From the NCBI RefSeq assembly GCF_039533965.1, contig NZ_BAAAUN010000001.1, positions 2,082,950 to 2,146,949 on the forward strand: 64,000 nucleotides of DNA. Direction: 5' to 3'. How positions within the stretch are numbered: position 1 is the first letter of the stretch; each line of letters opens with the position of its first letter. Source of the stretch: Microbacterium luteolum. Its GTDB lineage: Bacteria > Actinomycetota > Actinomycetes > Actinomycetales > Microbacteriaceae. Position numbers and translations under genes: made by a program. Under the pieces are notes generated by a model that was not told the origin of the DNA, ran no database searches, and was given only the letters and a program-made list of their open reading frames with translations. Positions 59,499 to 64,000 of this stretch are shown one piece after another.

Positions 59499-59529
59499 AA
59501 CCTAAAACCTCAAGCGCAGTTGAGGTCAA
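59499..59529 (-). promoter_or_regulatory. SoxR-like MerR-type promoter of the ferredoxin operon
   Basis: On the minus strand, TTGACC (59529-59524) and TAGGTT (59504-59499) are exactly 19 bp apart. The spacer holds CCTCAA-N6-TTGAGG (59508-59525), the same half-sites as the E. coli soxS SoxR box. This geometry is the hallmark of activation by a redox-sensing MerR protein. No soxR gene is in the window. Confidence 0.85.
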
Positions 59530-59556
59530 ATCGAGGAGCGTCGGCGAACGCCGAGC

Positions 59557-61803
59557 TCAGGAGACGGCGAAGCCCGCCGAGAGCAGCACCTCGTCCCGCG
59601 ACGACGGGCCGACGAGCAGCTCGAACGCCCCCGGCTCGACGAGACGGATGCCGGCGGCATCCACGATCGTGCAGTCGGCCACCGGCAGCTCTAGCCGCAC
59701 GCGCACCGACTCCCCCGGCTCGATGTCGACCTGTCGATACGCCTTGAGCTCCTTGTCGGTCCAGCTCACGCTCGTGACCGCATCCCGCACGTACACCTGC
59801 ACGGTCTCGCGCACGGGACGCTCCCCTGTGTTCGACACCGTGACGTGACCGACGATCGTGTCGCTGACGCAGAGAACCGTCTCCTCGAGCACGAGATCGG
59901 AGTATTCGACCGTCGTGTAAGAGCGGCCCTCGCCGAACGCCCAGGCGGGCGACTGGGTGAGGTCGGCGTACCGATCGCCGTGCTGCCCGCGGATCTGGTT
60001 GTAGTACGTCGGCTGCTGGCCCACGTGCTGCGCGAAGGAGATCGGCAGACGCCCCGAGGGTTCCACAGCGCCGGCGATGATCTCGGCGAGCGCACGCCCG
60101 CCCTGCATCCCCGGGTTCGCGGCCCAGATCACGGCCGCCGCCTGCTGCACGGATGCCGGGAGCACGAGCGGCTTCGAGGCGAGCAGCACCACGACGACCG
60201 GCTTCCCGGTGGCGATCAGCGCGTCGAGCAGCGCGTTCTGTCCGCCGATGAGTTCGAGGGTCGCGGTCGAGCGCCCCTCTCCCACGAGCTCGATGCGGTC
60301 TCCCACCACGGCGACGACCACGTCGGAGGCGGATGCCGCAGCCACGGCCTCGGCGATCAGAGCCTCATCGGGCGCGCACGGCTTCACCACCGGCGGTCGC
60401 GGCTGGTGATCCGGGAAGAACGCGCCCTGCGGGTCCTCCTCGAGCGTGAGGATGTCGGCGCCACGGGCGTACACGACGCTCCAGCCGTCGACGCCCTGAA
60501 GCCCGTCGCGCACGGTCGTGATCATGTCGCGCGGCTGCCCGTCGAGCCAGCCGGCCTGTCCCGACCCTCCCGCCCAGTCGCCGAGCTGCGTCTGCGCGTC
60601 GTCGGCGAGGGGACCCACGACCGCGACCCGGAGCGGGGCCGTGGCGTCGAGCGGCAGCACGCCGTTGTTCTCGAGCAGCACGATCGAGCGGCGGGCCATC
60701 TCGAGGTTGAGCTCGGCGTGCGCGGCGCTGCCGACGACGGCATCCAGCTCCACTCCCGGAAGCCGCGGGTCCTCGAAGAGCCCCAGCTCGAACTTCAGCG
60801 TGAGGATCCGCGCGGCTGCGGCGTCGAAGGCGTCCTCCACGAGGAGACCCTGCGCCACGGCATCCAGCGTGCCCTCGAAGAACCCGGGCGTCGTCATGAT
60901 CATGTCGTTCCCGGCCCGCACCGCCGCAGCCGCCGCGTGCGCGATGTCGGGCTGGATGCGCTGCTCCCAGACCATCCGCCCGACGTTGTCCCAGTCGGTG
61001 ATGAGGGTCCCGGTGTACCCCCACTCGCCGCGCAGCACGTCGCTGAGCAGCCACTCGTTCGTCGTGATCGGCACGCCGTCCATGGTCTGGTAGCCGAGCA
61101 TGAACGACCGGCAGCCCTCACGGGCCACGCGCTCGAACGGCGGGAGGAACCAGGACCGGAGCTTCCGCCGCGAGATGTCGGCCTCGCTCGCATCGCGTCC
61201 ACCCTGCGTCTCGGAGTAGCCCGCGAAGTGCTTGGCCGTCGCGAGGATCGCGGTGGGATCGTCGAGACCGTCGCCCTGATAGCCGCGCACCATGGCGCTG
61301 GCGAGCTCGCCGATGAGGAACGGATCCTCGCCGAACGTCTCGCTCACCCGCCCCCAGCGCAGGTCGCGCGAGATGCAGAGCACCGGCGAGAACGTCCAGT
61401 GGATGCCGGTGACGGCGACCTCCTCCGCCGTGGCGCGGGCGACGCGCTCGAGCAGCTCGGCATCCCACGACGCAGCCATGCCGAGCTGCGTCGGATAGAT
61501 CGTCGCGCCCGGCCAGAACGAGTGGCCGTGGATGCAGTCCTCGGCGACGAGCAGCGGGATCCGCAGGCGGGTCTCGGCGGTCAGCTCGTTCGCCCGCAGG
61601 ATGCGCTCCGGCGAGGTGTGCAGGATCGACCCGGCCAGGCGGCGCAGGATGTGGTCGTCCAGATCGTCGCGTGCGTCGAGCTGCAGCATCTGCCCGATCT
61701 TCTCCTCCAGCGTCATGCGACCGAGGAGGTCGGCGACGCGCTCGGGGATCGGCAGCGCGGGGTCCTGGTACGGGAGGGTGGTCGTCAGCGTGGGAGAGGT
61801 CAT
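59557..61803 (-). CDS. Beta-glucosidase, glycoside hydrolase family 3
   Basis: The 748-residue enzyme has no signal peptide. The barrel domain contains RWGRVSETFGEDP, AKHFAGYSE and the nucleophile Asp270 in LITDWDNVG. The second domain, with VVAVVGDRIELVGEGRS, supplies the acid/base region, and a fibronectin-III-like C-terminal domain ends the protein. It should cleave beta-glucosides or xylosides imported by the permeases upstream. Its ATG shares one base with the permease stop (TGATG). Reading on past 61803 in the same phase goes into permease DNA and is not coding. Confidence 0.95.
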   Translation of the reverse strand: MTSPTLTTTLPYQDPALPIPERVADLLGRMTLEEKIGQMLQLDARDDLDDHILRRLAGSILHTSPERILRANELTAETRLRIPLLVAEDCIHGHSFWPGATIYPTQLGMAASWDAELLERVARATAEEVAVTGIHWTFSPVLCISRDLRWGRVSETFGEDPFLIGELASAMVRGYQGDGLDDPTAILATAKHFAGYSETQGGRDASEADISRRKLRSWFLPPFERVAREGCRSFMLGYQTMDGVPITTNEWLLSDVLRGEWGYTGTLITDWDNVGRMVWEQRIQPDIAHAAAAAVRAGNDMIMTTPGFFEGTLDAVAQGLLVEDAFDAAAARILTLKFELGLFEDPRLPGVELDAVVGSAAHAELNLEMARRSIVLLENNGVLPLDATAPLRVAVVGPLADDAQTQLGDWAGGSGQAGWLDGQPRDMITTVRDGLQGVDGWSVVYARGADILTLEEDPQGAFFPDHQPRPPVVKPCAPDEALIAEAVAAASASDVVVAVVGDRIELVGEGRSTATLELIGGQNALLDALIATGKPVVVVLLASKPLVLPASVQQAAAVIWAANPGMQGGRALAEIIAGAVEPSGRLPISFAQHVGQQPTYYNQIRGQHGDRYADLTQSPAWAFGEGRSYTTVEYSDLVLEETVLCVSDTIVGHVTVSNTGERPVRETVQVYVRDAVTSVSWTDKELKAYRQVDIEPGESVRVRLELPVADCTIVDAAGIRLVEPGAFELLVGPSSRDEVLLSAGFAVS

Positions 61804-62879
61804 CACTTCGTGTTCTGTGTCTTCGTGGTCTTCGGGGAGGTCGGGATGCTGCGCACGGCGGTGACCGCCTCGTTCACGTTCAGCCCCTTCTTCTTCATGG
61901 CCCTGGCCCGCTCGCCCGCCGAGCGCAGCCGCGGGTTGACGTACTCGTCGATGCCGAAGTTGATGAGCGAGAGCGCGACGCCGATGATGGCGATACAGAG
62001 ACCTGCAGGAACGTACCACCACCACAGCCGGGGGAATGCACCGTTCTGCTGCGCCCAGAACAGGATCGTGCCCCAGTTCAGGTTGCTGACCGGGATCACG
62101 CCGATGAAGGCGAGCGTCGTGAGACCAAGGATCGCGGCGGTCACGGTGCCGACGAAGCTCGACGCGATGAGCGCCATGAGGTTCGGCAGCATCTCGACGG
62201 TGATGATGCGGCGCAGGGGTTCGCCGTTGGCCCGCGCCGCCTGGATGAAGTCGCGGTTGCGCAGCGACATCGTCTGGGCGCGCAGCACTCTCGCGCCCCA
62301 TGCCCAGCCGGTCAGGCCGAGGACCGCGGCGATCACGATCAGCGGCGGGTTCTCGAACTGCGACGCGATGATGATGATCAGCGGGATGCCGGGGATCACC
62401 AGGAACACGTTGGTCAGGGCCGAGAGCGACTCGCTCTTCCAGCCGCGCACATAGCCCGAGATGACCCCGATCGTGATCGCGATGACCGTGGCGATGGCGG
62501 CGGAGAGGAAGCCGACGACGATCACGCCGCGCGTGCCGAAGATGATCTGGCTGAGCACGTCCTCGCCCATGTGGGTGGTGCCGAGCCAGTGCTCGAACGA
62601 CGGCGGCTGCCGCAGCGCCGAGCGGTCCTTCTGGGTCGCACCGTAGGGGGCGATCCAATCGGCGAGGATCGCGACGAGCACGAAGACACCGAGGATGATG
62701 AGCCCGGCGATCGACTTGCGGTTGCGGAACATCGCGAACGCCTGCGCGAGCTGCGAGCGGAAGGTCCGCTGCTCCGGAGGGACGGATGCCGGCGCGCGCA
62801 GGGTCGCCGTCTCCGGCATCCCCGAGGCGACCGGCGACCCGTCGGGCGCGGTGGTTCCGGCGGTGGTGGGAACGGTCAT
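61803..62879 (-). CDS. Oligosaccharide/peptide ABC permease (DppC/OppC type)
   Basis: The 358-residue permease has a Pro/Thr-rich cytoplasmic N terminus of about 55 residues and six helices. The binding-protein-dependent loop is RNRDFIQAARANGEPLRRIITVEMLPN. It begins 1 nt after its partner's stop. Although the family is named for peptides, coupling to a GH3 enzyme points to beta-linked oligosaccharides, as in thermophile cellobiose systems. An ATG at 62930 lies in the partner gene and is not preferred. Confidence 0.92.
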   Translation of the reverse strand: MTVPTTAGTTAPDGSPVASGMPETATLRAPASVPPEQRTFRSQLAQAFAMFRNRKSIAGLIILGVFVLVAILADWIAPYGATQKDRSALRQPPSFEHWLGTTHMGEDVLSQIIFGTRGVIVVGFLSAAIATVIAITIGVISGYVRGWKSESLSALTNVFLVIPGIPLIIIIASQFENPPLIVIAAVLGLTGWAWGARVLRAQTMSLRNRDFIQAARANGEPLRRIITVEMLPNLMALIASSFVGTVTAAILGLTTLAFIGVIPVSNLNWGTILFWAQQNGAFPRLWWWYVPAGLCIAIIGVALSLINFGIDEYVNPRLRSAGERARAMKKKGLNVNEAVTAVRSIPTSPKTTKTQNTK

Positions 62880-62880
62880 C

Positions 62881-63966
62881 TCAGGCCTCCGTCTGACGAG
62901 TGCGCGGATCGAGGTAGGCGTACACGACATCGGCGAGGATGTTCGCGACGAGCACCGAGAGCGTGATCACGAGGAACACGCCCTGCATGAGCGCATAGTC
63001 CTTGGCGTTGGTGGCGTCGAGCAGGAGCTTGCCGACGCCGGGGTAGCTGAAGACCATCTCCATCACGATCGTGCCGCCGACGATGAACCCGATCGAGAGC
63101 GCGAAGCTCTGGATCTGCGGCAGCACGGCATTGCGGGCGGCATAGGCCCACAGCACGCGGCGGTTCGGCATGCCCTTCGCCTGCGCGACGGTGATGTAGT
63201 CCTCGTCGAGCACGGTCAGCATCATGTTGCGCATGCCGAGCATCCATCCGCCGAGCGACGCGATGATGATGGTCAGCGCCGGCAGCGTGCCGTGCATGAT
63301 CACCTGGCCGATGAAGTCGAAGCTCCACTCCGGCGACTGCCCCTTGTCGTAGGCGTGCGACGAGGGGAACCACTTCAGCGTCGAGGAGAAGATCGCGATC
63401 GCGATCAGACCGAGCCAGAAGTACGGGATCGTGTTGAAGAACGTCGTGATCGGGATCAGGGCGTCGAGCCTGCTGCCGCGCCGCCACCCGACGATCGCCC
63501 CGCCGATCGTGCCGATCGCGAACGAGATGATCGTCGCGAGCCCGACCAGCCCGAGCGTCCAGGGCAGGGCGGCCGACAGCACCTCGCCGACCGGCCGCAG
63601 GCCGTGGAGCGTCGAGATGCCGAGGTCGCCGCGGAACAGCATGCCCCAATATTCGAGGTACTGCTGCCAGATCGACTTGTCGGTGTCGATGCCCAGGAGG
63701 ATGCGGAGCGAGTCGGCGGCCTCCGGGCTCACGTTGCGGTTGCGCGCCAGGTACGAGCTGACCGCGTCGCCCTTCATGAAACGCGGCAGGAAGAAGTTGA
63801 TCGTGAGGGCGGCCCAGAGGGTGAAGAGGTAGAACGCCGCGCGGCCGGCGAAGAAGCGCCAGGGCACTGGTCGTCGCGCGCGCTCGGCGGTCGTCGCGGT
63901 GGTGCCGACTTCGAGGGCGTCGTTCGCGACGAGGTCGTCGTCGAGGTGGGGCGATGCGGTGGTCAC
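62881..63966 (-). CDS. Oligosaccharide/peptide ABC permease (DppB/OppB type)
   Basis: The 361-residue permease has six helices after a charged N terminus. Its DppB features include LPRFMKGDAVSSYLARN near the first periplasmic loop, the coupling loop DEDYITVAQAKGMPNRRVLW and the end VVYAYLDPRTR. The GTG start at 63966 overlaps the stop of the upstream gene (GTGA). It forms the channel with the DppC-type protein. The ATPases must be encoded upstream of the window or elsewhere. Confidence 0.92.
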   Translation of the reverse strand: MTTASPHLDDDLVANDALEVGTTATTAERARRPVPWRFFAGRAAFYLFTLWAALTINFFLPRFMKGDAVSSYLARNRNVSPEAADSLRILLGIDTDKSIWQQYLEYWGMLFRGDLGISTLHGLRPVGEVLSAALPWTLGLVGLATIISFAIGTIGGAIVGWRRGSRLDALIPITTFFNTIPYFWLGLIAIAIFSSTLKWFPSSHAYDKGQSPEWSFDFIGQVIMHGTLPALTIIIASLGGWMLGMRNMMLTVLDEDYITVAQAKGMPNRRVLWAYAARNAVLPQIQSFALSIGFIVGGTIVMEMVFSYPGVGKLLLDATNAKDYALMQGVFLVITLSVLVANILADVVYAYLDPRTRQTEA

Positions 63967-64000
63967 AGGGCACCTCCGGTCGAGGCGAAGTGCTTCTCCG
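63963..64000 (-). CDS. C-terminal end of an upstream gene (probably the binding protein)
   Basis: The last eleven codons (EKHFASTGGAL, then TGA) read in frame into the GTGA overlap with the DppB-type gene. Position suggests the solute-binding lipoprotein of the same transporter, but eleven residues cannot identify it. Confidence 0.5.
   Translation of the reverse strand, partial: EKHFASTGGAL

Noticed and set aside
59557..62658. GH3 gene extended to 1033 codons
   Set aside because: The extra 285 codons lie inside the DppC-type permease in another phase. The family N terminus begins at the ATG at 61803.

Overview
This is a high-GC chromosomal window from an actinobacterium, most likely Microbacterium or a close relative in the Microbacteriaceae. 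The base composition, the frequent GTG starts, ATGA/GTGA coupling, HtaA-type haem uptake, a DUF3073 protein, a 13E12-type DUF222/HNH protein, and CUT1 sugar operons without their own ATPase all fit. The genus is inferred from gene content and sequence style, not from a marker gene. Coding is dense. No gap exceeds about 240 bases, and I saw no rRNA, tRNA, CRISPR array or insertion sequence.

Layout. 1-4.7 kb: a CUT1 sugar operon on the minus strand (binding protein, two permeases, LacI regulator, start of a Gfo/Idh/MocA oxidoreductase). 4.7-9.4 kb: a FluC/CrcB pair, a FAD/Rieske oxidoreductase, a nitroreductase, a small membrane protein and a TipA-type MerR regulator. 9.4-16 kb: an exported protein, a DUF4097-PadR pair behind an 18-bp inverted repeat, a lipoprotein, a Usp, DUF3073, a rhamnose-mutarotase-like protein, a MOSC protein and a DUF222/HNH protein under a LexA-like box. 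16-20 kb: a CynX-type MFS transporter with purF and purM. 20.6-27.6 kb: a large HtaA surface protein divergent from hmuTUV, with a DtxR/IdeR-like box on each side. 27.7-35.7 kb: a sterol-carrier-like protein, a Nudix hydrolase, purD, HxlR-MFS, an amino-acid ABC transporter with a fused binding protein and permease, GNAT, and a DUF2442/DUF4160 pair. 35.8-43.8 kb: a DHA2 efflux pump with PadR, GNAT, purC, a vapC relic, an NCS2 permease, TetR, DUF1266 and a membrane protein. 43.9-50 kb: a second CUT1 operon with a GH1 beta-glucosidase and LacI under twin palindromic operators. 50-53.6 kb: apt, purS, purQ, a secreted hydrolase-like protein and DUF1761. 53.7-56.5 kb: a GH13 alpha-glucosidase with LacI. 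56.6-59.5 kb: SOD, a flavin reductase, an FprA-type reductase and a ferredoxin behind a SoxR-like box. 59.5-64 kb: a GH3 beta-glucosidase with Dpp/Opp-type permeases.

Three themes link the genes. The first is import and cleavage of plant-type oligosaccharides (GH1, GH3, GH13, three ABC systems, three LacI regulators). The second is purine synthesis and salvage in scattered units (purF-purM, purD, purC, purSQ, apt, plus an NCS2 permease). The third is iron, haem and redox handling. Two features go beyond ordinary annotation. At least fourteen genes have a -10-like hexamer exactly 6 or 7 nt before the start codon, which predicts widespread leaderless transcription. In addition, at least twelve intergenic gaps hold long inverted repeats, several of which fall into recurring families.
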